Positions 17,801-25,847 are shown, counted from the stretch's first letter. The stretch is 45,654 nucleotides of DNA from Clostridiales bacterium UBA3953 (GCA_002385415.1 DGDL01000054.1:1-45654); one strand, 5' to 3'. Notes: a model not told the origin generated them from the sequence alone. Program-made: numbers and translations.

Positions 17801-18409
17801 GCGCTCGCCGAGCTGTGCCAGAAGGTCGTGCACGCGAATGAGGTTTTCGTCGACCTCGGCGAGTTTGCGCTCGGCTTCGTTCTTTTTATATTTATATTTT
17901 GAAATACCGGCCGCTTCTTCAAAAACTGCGCGGCGGTCTTCGCTTCGCTGCGATATTATCTCCGCTATGCGGCCCTGCCCGATAATCGAGTACCCGTACT
18001 TGCCCACACCGGTATTCATGAACAGTTCTGATATGTCGCGCAATCGCACCGGCTTGCGGTTTATAAGATACTCGCTTTCGCCTGTTCTGAAATAGCGGCG
18101 TGTTATCGTGACCTCGTCATAGTCAATATCCAGCCTGTTTTCTTCATCGGTATTGTCTATGACAAGCGAGACCTCTGCCATCCCAGACGGGCGACGCGTG
18201 TCGGTGCCGCCGAAGATGATGTCCTCCATCTTGGTGCCGCGCAGGTTTTTTGAGCTTAACTCGCCCAGCACCCAACGAATGGCGTCGGATATATTCGATT
18301 TGCCGCTGCCGTTTGGCCCGACGACCGCGGTAATGCCGCCGCTGAATGTCAGCTGCGTCTTGTCCGGGAAGGACTTGAAGCCGCACAGCTCCAATGATTT
18401 CAGCCTCAT
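14804..18409 (-). CDS. smc: Chromosome segregation protein SMC
   Basis: SMC is the long coiled-coil ATPase that organises and segregates the chromosome with ScpA/ScpB. The 1201-residue protein has the N-terminal head (MRLKSLELCGFKSFPDKTQL) with Walker A GPNGSGKSN at about 31-39, then long Ala/Glu/Lys coiled coils, a hinge near residues 510-670 (GVLGPISQLI ... TVDGQTINAGGSFTGGS), and the C-terminal head with LSGGEQAYVAIALIF and Walker B FCVFDEIEAALDD. The start is ATG 18409 with GGGAGGA ahead of it; a GTG six codons upstream is possible but not supported. It runs in one direction with ftsY; the gap to the upstream radical SAM gene is about 100 bases. Confidence 0.97.
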   Translation of the reverse strand: MRLKSLELCGFKSFPDKTQLTFSGGITAVVGPNGSGKSNISDAIRWVLGELSSKNLRGTKMEDIIFGGTDTRRPSGMAEVSLVIDNTDEENRLDIDYDEVTITRRYFRTGESEYLINRKPVRLRDISELFMNTGVGKYGYSIIGQGRIAEIISQRSEDRRAVFEEAAGISKYKYKKNEAERKLAEVDENLIRVHDLLAQLGERLGPLEKEAERARKYLEFYEQKKATDVALWLYDMRVARAKLVELERGRAAAQAALDEADAALAKLDEQSDSLYVESQKKRSDAERASTRIAEYTEQLHSKRTKRMLLENDITHIDSQIEQIEADRKIKASALASAEENYKAQKAEAERLSALYEAELAKLKEAEAELAEHTARAETLKEELAALSAESERLSSDSVELRIKLSSLGDAAHEQEQQNPYEEELGKLKESVDLLSQRMAKAEAAISDYADKLSRENTALQAAQKQTESYTAELEAAKDKHNRLRVDISALLRQADALRRMEELFEGYNGSVRRVMEAAAAGELRGVLGPISQLIRTEPKYNIAIETALGASIQHIVVEDEEAAKAAIAYLKRVNGGRATFYPLTSVKGRQNGIPKDMLSGRRGFVGAADELVDCDERYRGVIRYLLARTAVFRSIDDATEAARAFGYRFRIVTVDGQTINAGGSFTGGSVKRDSGMLSRSADISKLEEQAAKIEVKAAAERKLVEELTAKIEKQKQICADINGKVNLLNTLYQAEKTQLEVLRAQHASDKKRLEEVLAEYRAFSERLEEAENQRAEIKARLDKINGRLAGIAAEIDEKNRLRAECVALRDAARARHSELTVSTTASGRDADAAKRSEAFALDTVTSLREQLERAEAAVYSLNEKKIAAQNEIEQGNFECEQLADDIEMLTRQRNQLEREATQLDSRLAGLREELREQTKRREVFFREFTKADSAFSQLQAEIDRETSRIWDDYELTYSTAVAAAEKGGYPVVTEENRAEIAALQTECKNKIRALGPVNVGAIEEYAEIKKRYESGKTQADDLAASRQSLTEVIQRLEREMRIQFMQAFEEINLHFGRVFGELFGGGTAEITLTDPDDVLTSGIEINVAPPGKIIKNLMALSGGEQAYVAIALIFAILCVNPTPFCVFDEIEAALDDVNVARFAEYLKRYSENIQFIVITHRRGTMECASTLYGVTMPERGISRVLGLNIDEIESKIGIKQQ

Positions 18410-18509
18410 CCTTCCTCCCACTTTCACCGCACGCAGTGCGGTTATTTCTTGTGTATTAAGTAATTATATCATACTGCGGCGATTATAGCCATTGCAAAGC
18501 ATTAACATT

Positions 18510-19532
18510 TTATAAAATTATTTTGACATCGCAGTCGTATCCGGCAAAACGCGCGTCCTCTTCAAACTTCACACGCGAAAATCCGTATCTTGCGGCAAGC
18601 TCCTTGCGGTTTGCTCCCTTGTGTCCGGCCGCTTTCGATATTGCGCCCGGAGGCACAGTGACAAGCAGCGTTTTTCCATGCGTTCCTGTGCCGGCTGCAT
18701 CTACCGCAGCACAAATCCGGCGCAAAAACACCTCGCCCATCACAAGCTCGCCGGTCGCGGGCGAATACTCGCCGGCGGCGATGCCGTCCTCTGAAAACAA
18801 ATCCTCCGAGGCGCACAGGCCAATTCGGATAACCTCGACGCCGCGCCCGACAAACACCTCAAGTGCATCCGCCGCGCGGGAAACCGCCTCGCACAGCGGC
18901 AGGGGCGTAAAATCGCCGCGTGCCGACATTTTCTCAAGCTCGGTGTTGCAAAGCACCACAAGCGGATATATGCGTGCGGCGCATGCGCCCAAATCGCAAA
19001 TCGAGCGCGCGGTGTTTATCTCGTCCTCCCGCGTCGAGCCGGGCAGACCGACCATCATCTGCCCCACAACGTTCAGCCCGGCACAGCGCAAAATCTCAAA
19101 CGCACGCACTGTATCTGCCGCCGTGTGCCCGCGCCGGCATGCCGCAAGCACGCGGTCCGACATGCTTTGCACGCCAAGTTCTACGGTAGTGACCCCTGCC
19201 TCTTTGAGCTCGTCCGCTATATCAGGGCTTATATAGTCCGGCCGGGTTGATACACGGGCCGCGTCAATCCGCCCCTCATCAAGCAGTCTGCGCACAACTG
19301 CAAGCAGAAAACGCATGTCGGCTTTATTCAGCCCCGTAAAGCTGCCGCCGAAATAGGCAAGTTCCACGTGTTTTTCGCCCTCGGGGAGCGTGGCAAGCTT
19401 TTCATCTATTTGCGCCGGGACAGACGAAATGTCAAACGCATGCGTGCCCGAGATTGTGCGCTGGTTGCAGAACACGCAGTCGTTCGGACAGCCCTCGTGA
19501 GGTATAAAAATAGGTATATTTATGTGCCTCAT
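18510..19532 (-). CDS. Elp3-like radical SAM protein
   Basis: A 340-residue radical SAM enzyme. The iron-sulphur ligands are Cys15, Cys19 and Cys22 in HEGCPNDCVFCNQ. It has the SAM-binding AYFGGSFTGL, the RVSTRPDYISPD strand, VELGVQSMSDRVL and VVGQMMVGLPGS. This set matches the N-terminal Elp3-like radical SAM domain; the acetyltransferase half of true Elp3 is missing. Such short proteins often stand just before smc in Clostridia; their substrate is not established. The start is ATG 19532, which overlaps the stop of the MATE gene in an ATGA junction, so the two are translationally coupled. A longer upstream frame lies inside the MATE gene and is rejected. Confidence 0.85.
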   Translation of the reverse strand: MRHINIPIFIPHEGCPNDCVFCNQRTISGTHAFDISSVPAQIDEKLATLPEGEKHVELAYFGGSFTGLNKADMRFLLAVVRRLLDEGRIDAARVSTRPDYISPDIADELKEAGVTTVELGVQSMSDRVLAACRRGHTAADTVRAFEILRCAGLNVVGQMMVGLPGSTREDEINTARSICDLGACAARIYPLVVLCNTELEKMSARGDFTPLPLCEAVSRAADALEVFVGRGVEVIRIGLCASEDLFSEDGIAAGEYSPATGELVMGEVFLRRICAAVDAAGTGTHGKTLLVTVPPGAISKAAGHKGANRKELAARYGFSRVKFEEDARFAGYDCDVKIIL

Positions 19533-20953
19533 GCCTCTGCCTTTCGCGACGTGAGCTTGACCATCCAGTTCCAACGATTGACCTTTACCACCGCGACCGC
19601 ACATTTGAGCACCTGATCGCATTTAAGGCAAGCGTAGACGACCCACACCGGCGCGCCAAACAAAAATGCCGCGATTGCCGATGAGGGAATAACGACGGTC
19701 CAAACGAATATAAGGTCATTTATAAGCACAAATTTTGTGGAGCCGCCTGCCCGGACTATGCCGGTCAGCGTTGACATTTGATAAGCGGTTCCGATAATCG
19801 TTATGCACATCACGGTGAGCACCGATTTTGCCGCGTCCAGCGTCACCGCATCGAGATTTGGATACAGCATCAGTATAAAATCACGCAATACGAACAGGAC
19901 AGCCGATGTAAGCAGCCCCATTCCGAGGAATATCACCTGAAGAGTGCGGACAAGGCGCTTTAAGTTATTGTAACCCTCGCGGTCTTCATCGTCGCCAAGC
20001 GCGCCCACCGCTGCTCCGACCGTAACCGTCGAGGCCTCGCGCGTGCCGAATATGCCTACCGAGACAACCTGATACACAGTGTTGGCAATACTGATTGCGG
20101 AAATCGAGGCTTCGCCGAGACGACCGACAATCGCCCCCTGCACCATCAGGTTAACGCCCCAAAACACGTCGCCCAATATCACCGGGATGCCGTATTTAAG
20201 GAAATCTCGCGCGAGTATCCGGTCACGGACAAACAGCTCGGGTATCTTGATCCGAAGCCTGTCGTCCACTTTCAGAACAAATACCAAAATTACGCAAAAC
20301 TCGGCAATACGCGCAATTAAAGTGGCAAGCGCCGCGCCGGCAACTCCAAGTGCCGGAAAACCGAGTTTGCCGTATATAAGCACCCAGTTTAAAAACACGT
20401 TTACAACAAATGCCACCGACGAGGTGTAAACGCCGGCGCGAACAATTTTAACACAGCGCATGGACGCCACCAGCACACTCGTCATGCAGAAGAATAAATA
20501 TGAATAGGACAGCACGCGTATGTAACGCACGCCCATCTCTATAACAGCGGGATCGTCTCCGAACAGCGACAAAATTTGCGCCGGAAAGAAGAATACCGCC
20601 GCCCAAAGAAGTAACGATACAGTAATACAGGCGCGCAGTGCGATACCGATGATTGTTTTGACGCTTTTTGTGTCGCCCTTGCCCCAATACTGCGCGGCAA
20701 GCACCGTCATGGCGGCGGACGTGCCCATCGTGAACATTTGCAGGAAAGTGGTTATCTGCGACGCCAAATAAACGCCGGACAGCGCAGTTTCACCGAGCGA
20801 GCCCACCATGACGTTGTCGGCGAGCGAAACTGAAAATGTTATTATATTCTGTGCGGCAACGGGTAACGCAAGTGCTGCAAGACCGGTGTAGAACTTTCCG
20901 TCGCGCACAAAAAAACTGCCGCCCCGGTCCCCGGCTTTTTTCGCTATTTGCAT
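19529..20953 (-). CDS. MATE-family multidrug/cation exporter
   Basis: A polytopic membrane protein of about 474 residues with around 12 helices in two pseudo-repeats, the MATE layout. Recognisable parts are LALPVAAQNIITFSVSLADNVMVGSLGETALSGV in the first half, GTSAAMTVLAAQYWGKGD, and the second-repeat GIPVILGDVFWGVNLMVQGAIVGRLGEASISAI. MATE proteins export drugs or metabolites using a sodium or proton gradient. The ATG at 20953 is used; a GTG at 20974 is the alternative, and the GAGGAG lies 13 bases before the ATG. It heads the block leading to smc and is driven by the interlocked promoter at 21011-21046. Confidence 0.9.
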   Translation of the reverse strand: MQIAKKAGDRGGSFFVRDGKFYTGLAALALPVAAQNIITFSVSLADNVMVGSLGETALSGVYLASQITTFLQMFTMGTSAAMTVLAAQYWGKGDTKSVKTIIGIALRACITVSLLLWAAVFFFPAQILSLFGDDPAVIEMGVRYIRVLSYSYLFFCMTSVLVASMRCVKIVRAGVYTSSVAFVVNVFLNWVLIYGKLGFPALGVAGAALATLIARIAEFCVILVFVLKVDDRLRIKIPELFVRDRILARDFLKYGIPVILGDVFWGVNLMVQGAIVGRLGEASISAISIANTVYQVVSVGIFGTREASTVTVGAAVGALGDDEDREGYNNLKRLVRTLQVIFLGMGLLTSAVLFVLRDFILMLYPNLDAVTLDAAKSVLTVMCITIIGTAYQMSTLTGIVRAGGSTKFVLINDLIFVWTVVIPSSAIAAFLFGAPVWVVYACLKCDQVLKCAVAVVKVNRWNWMVKLTSRKAEA

Positions 20954-21010
20954 AATCCAGGCAGCGCTCCTCACTATTTGTTTATATATAGGTAAAAATC
21001 CTATAAACTA

Positions 21011-21046
21011 TTGACTTATTATACTCCGCGTGCTATAAATAGTCAA
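21011..21046. promoter_or_regulatory. Interlocked divergent promoters (MATE left, oxidoreductase right)
   Basis: Rightward: TTGACT (21011-21016), 17 bases, TATAAA (21034-21039, preceded by TGC). Leftward: TTGACT (complement of 21041-21046), 17 bases, TATAAT (complement of 21018-21023). The two -35 boxes form the arms of an inverted repeat TTGACT ... AGTCAA, and each -10 lies in the spacer of the other promoter. Both are well-formed sigma-A promoters, so RNA polymerase can hold only one at a time. Confidence 0.75.
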
Positions 21047-21077
21047 CACCATATTAAGTTAGAGCAGGAGACTCGAT

Positions 21078-22193
21078 ATGTCAATCGAAATTGTAATGGA
21101 AACCAAGTACGAAGACATGCGCGAGATTAAGGTGGGCATAATCGGATGCGGTGGAATCGCAAACGGCAAACACATGCCCAGCCTAAAGCGGCTGCCAAAT
21201 GTTAAAATGGTTGCATTCTGCGACATTATACCCGAACGCGCCGAGGCTGCACGCCGGGATTTCGGCACGCCCGACGCGGTTGCCTATACCGACTACCGCG
21301 ATCTGCTCAAAATTTCCGACATCGAGGTAGTACATGTACTGACGCCAAACAAATCGCATGCTGAAATCTCGATTGCGGCGCTCGAGGCCGGCAAGCACGT
21401 CATGTGTGAAAAGCCGATGGCCGCTTCCTCGGCGGAAGCTCATGCTATGGTCGAAGCGGCACGCCGCACCGGCAAGAAACTGACCGTCGGCTATCAGACC
21501 CGCAGCACGACCGCATACCAGTTCGCTCGCAAGTTCATCTCCTCCGGCAAGATCGGAGAGGTATACTATGCAAAAGCTCCTGCAATAAGACGCCGCGGCG
21601 TTCCGCTCTGGGGCGTGTTTCTTGACAAAGAGCTGCAGGGCGGCGGCCCCATGATCGACATCGGAACGCACTCGATTGACGCATGCCTGTTTCTCATGAA
21701 CAACTACGACGTGTCGTCGGTCACCGGTGTTACATACCGCAGATTGCCCGAGATCGCAAGATACTCAAATGCGTGGGGAATTATCGATCCCGAACAGTTC
21801 GAAGTCGAGGACGCGGCGATGGGATTTGTGAAATTCAAAAACGGCGCGTCACTTTATGTCGAGGCTTCGTGGCTGCTCAATATGGAAAGCGGCGGGCACC
21901 TCACGCTCTGCGGCACATTGGGCGGTATCGAAATGCGCGGCGAAACCGTGCGCGTCAACGGCGAGCATGACGGCGCGCTTTTCACACAAGATATTCGCCC
22001 GACCGGCACATCGCGCGACCTGTTTAAAGGCGAGAACCTCACGCCCGAGCAGTATGAGGCAAAGCAGTGGATTTACAGCGTGATAAACGACCTGCCTCCG
22101 CTCGTCAAGCCTGAGGAAGCCTGTGTGGTGTCCGACATAATCGAGGCTATATATAAATCTGCCGAAACAGGTAAAACCATATACTTTGACTGA
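21078..22193 (+). CDS. Gfo/Idh/MocA-family NAD(P)-dependent sugar oxidoreductase (A)
   Basis: A 371-residue oxidoreductase. After a 16-residue lead, the Rossmann fold starts VGIIGCGGIANGKHMPSL (G-x-G-x-x-A). The catalytic lysine motif is CEKPMAA, and the C-terminal substrate domain holds GGGPMIDIGTHSIDACLFLM, with the D-x-x-x-H pair used in sugar oxidation. These enzymes oxidise a ring hydroxyl of sugars, inositols or glycosides with NAD(P). AGGAG lies 8 bases before ATG 21078. It is alone in its transcript and faces a second oxidoreductase of the same family. Exact substrate unknown. Confidence 0.9.
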   Translation: MSIEIVMETKYEDMREIKVGIIGCGGIANGKHMPSLKRLPNVKMVAFCDIIPERAEAARRDFGTPDAVAYTDYRDLLKISDIEVVHVLTPNKSHAEISIAALEAGKHVMCEKPMAASSAEAHAMVEAARRTGKKLTVGYQTRSTTAYQFARKFISSGKIGEVYYAKAPAIRRRGVPLWGVFLDKELQGGGPMIDIGTHSIDACLFLMNNYDVSSVTGVTYRRLPEIARYSNAWGIIDPEQFEVEDAAMGFVKFKNGASLYVEASWLLNMESGGHLTLCGTLGGIEMRGETVRVNGEHDGALFTQDIRPTGTSRDLFKGENLTPEQYEAKQWIYSVINDLPPLVKPEEACVVSDIIEAIYKSAETGKTIYFD

Positions 22194-22219
22194 TTATACA
22201 TTGACAGAAATCAGTTTTT

Positions 22220-22251
22220 GAGGGGGAGCTTTTTGAAAAAAGCTCCCCCTC
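22220..22251 (+). terminator. Hairpin downstream of oxidoreductase A
   Basis: Very stable 14-15 bp stem GAGGGGGAGCTTTTT / AAAAAGCTCCCCCTC. It lacks an external T-run, so it may end transcripts weakly or protect the 3' end. A separate 12-bp perfect palindrome GGCAGTACTGCC lies at 22277-22288. Confidence 0.5.
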
Positions 22252-22311
22252 ACTTGCGCAAAAAACCTCCTATCAAGGCAGTACTGCCTGTATGCCCAAA
22301 GCAAACGTATA

Positions 22312-22342
22312 TTTAAAAAGGGGAGCACATCAGTGCCCCCTT
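22312..22342 (-). terminator. Intrinsic terminator of oxidoreductase B
   Basis: Leftward stem AAGGGGGCAC / GTGCTCCCCTT (22318-22342) followed by TTTTTAAATAT, just past the stop of the leftward gene. Confidence 0.75.
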
Positions 22343-22361
22343 CCTATTTATTTATGCTAAA

Positions 22362-23423
22362 TTAATACTCAATTTTGACGGGCTGACCGGTCTCCATCGA
22401 CTTGTTGCAGGCAAGCCCAAACATAACCGACTTATACGCGTCGCTGTACGGCGAGCGAATCTTCGAAGGATCGCCGGTGATGACCGCATCGATGAAGGTG
22501 CGGTCGCAAATCAGACCGAAGTCGACCGTGGAGTTGGTACGGATGCCTTTCTCGTCATCGCTGCGACGCATAGCGCCGTCGCCTTTGATTACCAGGCCAC
22601 CCTCCATCTCCGGTGCTACGTCCTCGGGAGCGAGACCGTAAATCGTTACATTGCTGCACAGCACATAATCCATGCGTGCTCTGCGGCCGCCGAAGGTCAT
22701 CTTCGAATCCCAAGCCGCACCGTCGAGCGCATAGCAGCCGGTCATCATAGTGGCCTGTACGCCGCTTTCAAAGACTATCAGCGTGGTCGAAATGTCGTCG
22801 GTGAAGTAGCCCGGCCACTCCTCTTGAGTTATGTAGCCGCGCCCGGCAACAGAGTAGACATATTCGGGTTCGCCAAGGAGGTAGCGGAGAATGTCAAGCT
22901 GGTGAATGGTCTGTTCAATCAGCTGACCGCCGGACTGCGTCTTGTTGCGCCACCATTCGACTTCGGGAACGCCGCCGACACGGGATGCCTGGACAGCGAT
23001 AACCTGTTCCTGTTTGAAGAAGTCAAAAGCAGCGTCGTTGATGTTGTCATAGCGGCACTGGAAACCGACGGCAGTGATAAGGCCTTTTTCGGCAACACGC
23101 TTGTTGAGCTCGCGGGCAAGGTCCTCGTGGATGGAAATCGGTTTTTCGACGAAAAACGGGATTCCGCGCTCAATCAGCTCGAACTCTACTTGACCATGGC
23201 AGTGAGGAGGGATGCAGACAAATACCATGTCGGGCTTGACTTCGTCCAGCATGGTGCGATAATCGATATAGGCCTTACCGGAACCGGCCCTGCGCGCAAA
23301 CTCCTCTGCGCGGCTGATTATAATGTCGCAAAATCCTGCAAGCTCAATATCTTTGAATTGAAGGAAGTGGTTAAGGTGGTAGCCGCCAATACCACCGCAA
23401 CCGATCATCGCAAGTTTCTTCAT
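22362..23423 (-). CDS. Gfo/Idh/MocA-family oxidoreductase (B)
   Basis: A 353-residue paralogue of the gene it faces. It starts MKKLAMIGCGGIGGYHLNHF (nucleotide-binding loop), has FVEKPISIHEDLA (catalytic lysine) and SGGQLIEQTIHQLDILRYLLG, where glutamate replaces the aspartate of the usual D-x-x-x-H, a known variant in this family. GAGGTAAG precedes the ATG. It lies 51 bases behind the TIM-barrel gene and shares its promoter at 24359-24387. The pair (oxidoreductase plus sugar isomerase/epimerase-fold protein) is a recurring module in sugar and inositol breakdown and in keto-glycoside cleavage. Substrate unknown. Confidence 0.9.
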   Translation of the reverse strand: MKKLAMIGCGGIGGYHLNHFLQFKDIELAGFCDIIISRAEEFARRAGSGKAYIDYRTMLDEVKPDMVFVCIPPHCHGQVEFELIERGIPFFVEKPISIHEDLARELNKRVAEKGLITAVGFQCRYDNINDAAFDFFKQEQVIAVQASRVGGVPEVEWWRNKTQSGGQLIEQTIHQLDILRYLLGEPEYVYSVAGRGYITQEEWPGYFTDDISTTLIVFESGVQATMMTGCYALDGAAWDSKMTFGGRRARMDYVLCSNVTIYGLAPEDVAPEMEGGLVIKGDGAMRRSDDEKGIRTNSTVDFGLICDRTFIDAVITGDPSKIRSPYSDAYKSVMFGLACNKSMETGQPVKIEY

Positions 23424-23474
23424 TTTGGCTTACCTCTTTAATTTATGATTTTATTGTAAGAAGATATAATCCGT

Positions 23475-24317
23475 TTACATTCCGCAAATGGTACCGACCG
23501 CGTCCGCGACTTCTTTATAGAAATCCTCCCAGCTCTGGTCGGGATTCGTTTTGCCGACCTCTGCGGTCAGGTATCCGTCAAAGCCGGCCTGGCGAAGAGC
23601 GGGAACTACTTTTGGCCAGTTAACGTCGCCTTTAAGCAGGTCTACCCAATCGCCTCCGTTGTTGATGCCGCCGTTTCGCTTATAGTCTTTGACGTGGATG
23701 TTTGTGATGCGCTCGCCGAGCATTTCGATCCAGTATTCGGACCACGAGAAGGCAATAACGTTACCGACGTCGTAGTATGCGCCTATGTACTTGCAGTCCA
23801 GCTCGTCGATGAACCTGCACATGTCAAACGGGGACATGAAAAATCCGTTCCATACATTCTCTACACCGACATTGATGCCGGCAGCCTCAATTTCGGGTAT
23901 CATGGCTTTCAGTGAGGCAAGCGAGTTCTCGTAAGCCTCGCGGATCGAGCAGTCGGGGGAAATGCCTCCGGGCACTACCAGTATACCGCCCGCTCCGAGA
24001 GCTTTCGCGCAGTGAAGCTGTTTGCGCAACAGGTCTTGTCCCGCCTTAACGCGCGCAGGATCGCGTGAACCGAGTCTTGCGCCACCTTCATAAAGCGAGG
24101 TTGAAATGCTGACAACCGGCAGAGAGTATTTTTCGGACAGTGCGCGGATTTCCGCAAGCTGGTCGTCCGTGGTGTCCATCGTAAGCGAGTGGCGCGAGGA
24201 GTTATCGCCGTCGATGTTGAGTTCCACACCATCAAATCCTGCTGCCGAAAGCTTTGCGAACATCTCTTCTAAATCGGTTCCGTGTGCAACCGACCAAGCG
24301 TTTAAGGATTTTTTCAT
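23475..24317 (-). CDS. TIM-barrel sugar phosphate isomerase/epimerase-like protein
   Basis: A 280-residue protein of the xylose-isomerase-like TIM-barrel family (AP endonuclease 2 fold). Metal-ligand candidates occur in order: Glu of NVGVENVWNGF, Asp of GAYYDVGNV, His of NIHVKDYKRNG and Glu of YLTAEVGK. The N-terminus AAGFDGVELNIDGDN is the typical first strand. Such enzymes epimerise or isomerise ketoses or keto-intermediates, or act as lyases. GGAGG lies 11 bases before ATG. It is first in a two-gene operon with oxidoreductase B, which suggests the two act on the same sugar. Confidence 0.88.
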   Translation of the reverse strand: MKKSLNAWSVAHGTDLEEMFAKLSAAGFDGVELNIDGDNSSRHSLTMDTTDDQLAEIRALSEKYSLPVVSISTSLYEGGARLGSRDPARVKAGQDLLRKQLHCAKALGAGGILVVPGGISPDCSIREAYENSLASLKAMIPEIEAAGINVGVENVWNGFFMSPFDMCRFIDELDCKYIGAYYDVGNVIAFSWSEYWIEMLGERITNIHVKDYKRNGGINNGGDWVDLLKGDVNWPKVVPALRQAGFDGYLTAEVGKTNPDQSWEDFYKEVADAVGTICGM

Positions 24318-24358
24318 AAAACCGCAAACCTCCGGTTATATTTATACTGCCATGGCTT

Positions 24359-24409
24359 AGTATACCACTGAAATTTCCAAATTGCAAGTATATTTTTACT
24401 TTGTATAAA
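24359..24409. promoter_or_regulatory. Back-to-back promoters sharing one -35 box
   Basis: TTGCAA (24382-24387) is its own reverse complement. Leftward it pairs, 17 bases away, with TATACT (24359-24364) toward the TIM-barrel gene. Rightward it pairs, 16 bases away, with TATAAA (24404-24409) toward spoVAF. The leftward promoter is the stronger match. The rightward one may be fortuitous, as spoVAF would be expected to use a forespore sigma factor. Confidence 0.5.
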
Positions 24410-24436
24410 AAATTAGGCTCCGCAAAAAATAACGGT

Positions 24437-25837
24437 ATGGACAATTTAAATAGTTTCGAGCACAAGATTGCGGAAATTGACAGGGCATTGCGCATCGGCT
24501 CAAGTTTTGACGTAATAAAGAAGGAATTTACGCTCGGCTGTGGGGCGCGGGCGGTGTTTTATTATATCGACGGTTTTGTCAACCAAGCGTCACTTTCGAA
24601 TCTGATGGTGCATTTGCTCGGCGACAGGCCGGACGCCGCCGACTGCATTTACAACATACCGTTTGCCGACGTGGAGCATGAGCGCGAGCCTGAAAAACTT
24701 GCGCTTGCCGTACTGTCGGGCGCGACAGTATTTATTGCCGACGGCGTGGACGATGCCGCAATAATCGACAGCCGCGGCTATCCGACGCGCTCTATCGAGG
24801 AGCCCGACCATGACAAGGTCCTGCGCGGCGCGCGCGAAGGGTTTACAGAGTCGCTGCTTCAAAACACCGCGCTCATCCGCCGTCATATCCGCGACCCGCG
24901 GCTTACCATTAAACTTATGAAGGTAGGGCGCATTACGGCGACCGATGTGGCGTTATGTTATATCGAAGGGGCAGCCGAGCCCGAGTTTGTGCAGTCGCTT
25001 GAGCGTCAAATATCCGAAATTGACATCGATGCGCTGACGATGGCTCACGAAACGCTTGCCGAACAGCTTGCGCCTCGCAAGTGGTATAATCCGTTTCCAA
25101 AAGTCCGCTATACGGAGCGGCCGGACGCCTCGGCTGCAATGCTTGAAGAGGGCAGTGTTATTGTAATGTGCGATACCTCGCCATCAGCGATGATACTGCC
25201 CACCGCGTTTTTTGATTTTCTTCAGGAAACCGGCGACTATTATTTCCCCATTCTTGTGGGAAGCTATATGCGCCTTGTGCGGCTTTTCGTGTCGATTTTG
25301 ACTGTGTTTTTGATTCCTACCTGGTACATGCTTGTGCGGCTGCCGCACCTTGTCCCAAAGTGGATGGATTTCATTATTATCGACGAGCCGGCCGCTCTTC
25401 CCGTTTTTGTGCAGTTGATTTTGGCAGAGCTGGTCGTCGACGGGCTAAAGCTCGCTTCGCTGAACACGCCAAGCACACTTGCAGGCTCGTTTTCGGCAAT
25501 AAGCGGCTTGCTTTTGGGTAACTATGCTATTGATACGGGCTATTTCACCGACGAGGTGGTGCTTTACATCGCGTTTGTGTCAATCGCGAATTTCACACAG
25601 TCAAGCTATGAGCTGGGTTATGCGCTCAAGCTATGCCGGATAATGATACTGTGTCTGACCGCCGCGTTTTCAATATGGGGCTATATAGCGGGTCTAATAA
25701 TAATGTTAGTTTTAATCGCAACCACAAACGGCATATCCGGCCCCCGCGGCTATCTTTATCCGCTGATACCGTTTAACGGGCGCGCACTCGCCAGGCTGTT
25801 TGTACGCACCTCAAAACCCAGACCCGGCACGCGCTGA
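24437..25837 (+). CDS. spoVAF: Spore germination protein SpoVAF (GerA family)
   Basis: A GerA-type germinant receptor A-subunit homologue of about 466 residues. The N-terminal soluble half carries FDVIKKEFTLGCGARAVFYYIDGFV, RSIEEPDHDKVLRGAREGFTESLLQNTALIRRHI and WYNPFPKVRYTERPD, then SPSAMILPTAFFDF. The C-terminal half has about five membrane helices ending with the GPRGYLYPLIPFNGRAL motif. These details match SpoVAF, which acts with the SpoVA dipicolinate channel in the spore inner membrane. ATG 24437 was chosen over a TTG at 24401, although no clear ribosome site precedes it. Unusually, no spoVA genes flank it. It shows that the organism or its ancestors form endospores. Confidence 0.88.
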   Translation: MDNLNSFEHKIAEIDRALRIGSSFDVIKKEFTLGCGARAVFYYIDGFVNQASLSNLMVHLLGDRPDAADCIYNIPFADVEHEREPEKLALAVLSGATVFIADGVDDAAIIDSRGYPTRSIEEPDHDKVLRGAREGFTESLLQNTALIRRHIRDPRLTIKLMKVGRITATDVALCYIEGAAEPEFVQSLERQISEIDIDALTMAHETLAEQLAPRKWYNPFPKVRYTERPDASAAMLEEGSVIVMCDTSPSAMILPTAFFDFLQETGDYYFPILVGSYMRLVRLFVSILTVFLIPTWYMLVRLPHLVPKWMDFIIIDEPAALPVFVQLILAELVVDGLKLASLNTPSTLAGSFSAISGLLLGNYAIDTGYFTDEVVLYIAFVSIANFTQSSYELGYALKLCRIMILCLTAAFSIWGYIAGLIIMLVLIATTNGISGPRGYLYPLIPFNGRALARLFVRTSKPRPGTR

Positions 25838-25847
25838 ACCGTCACGG

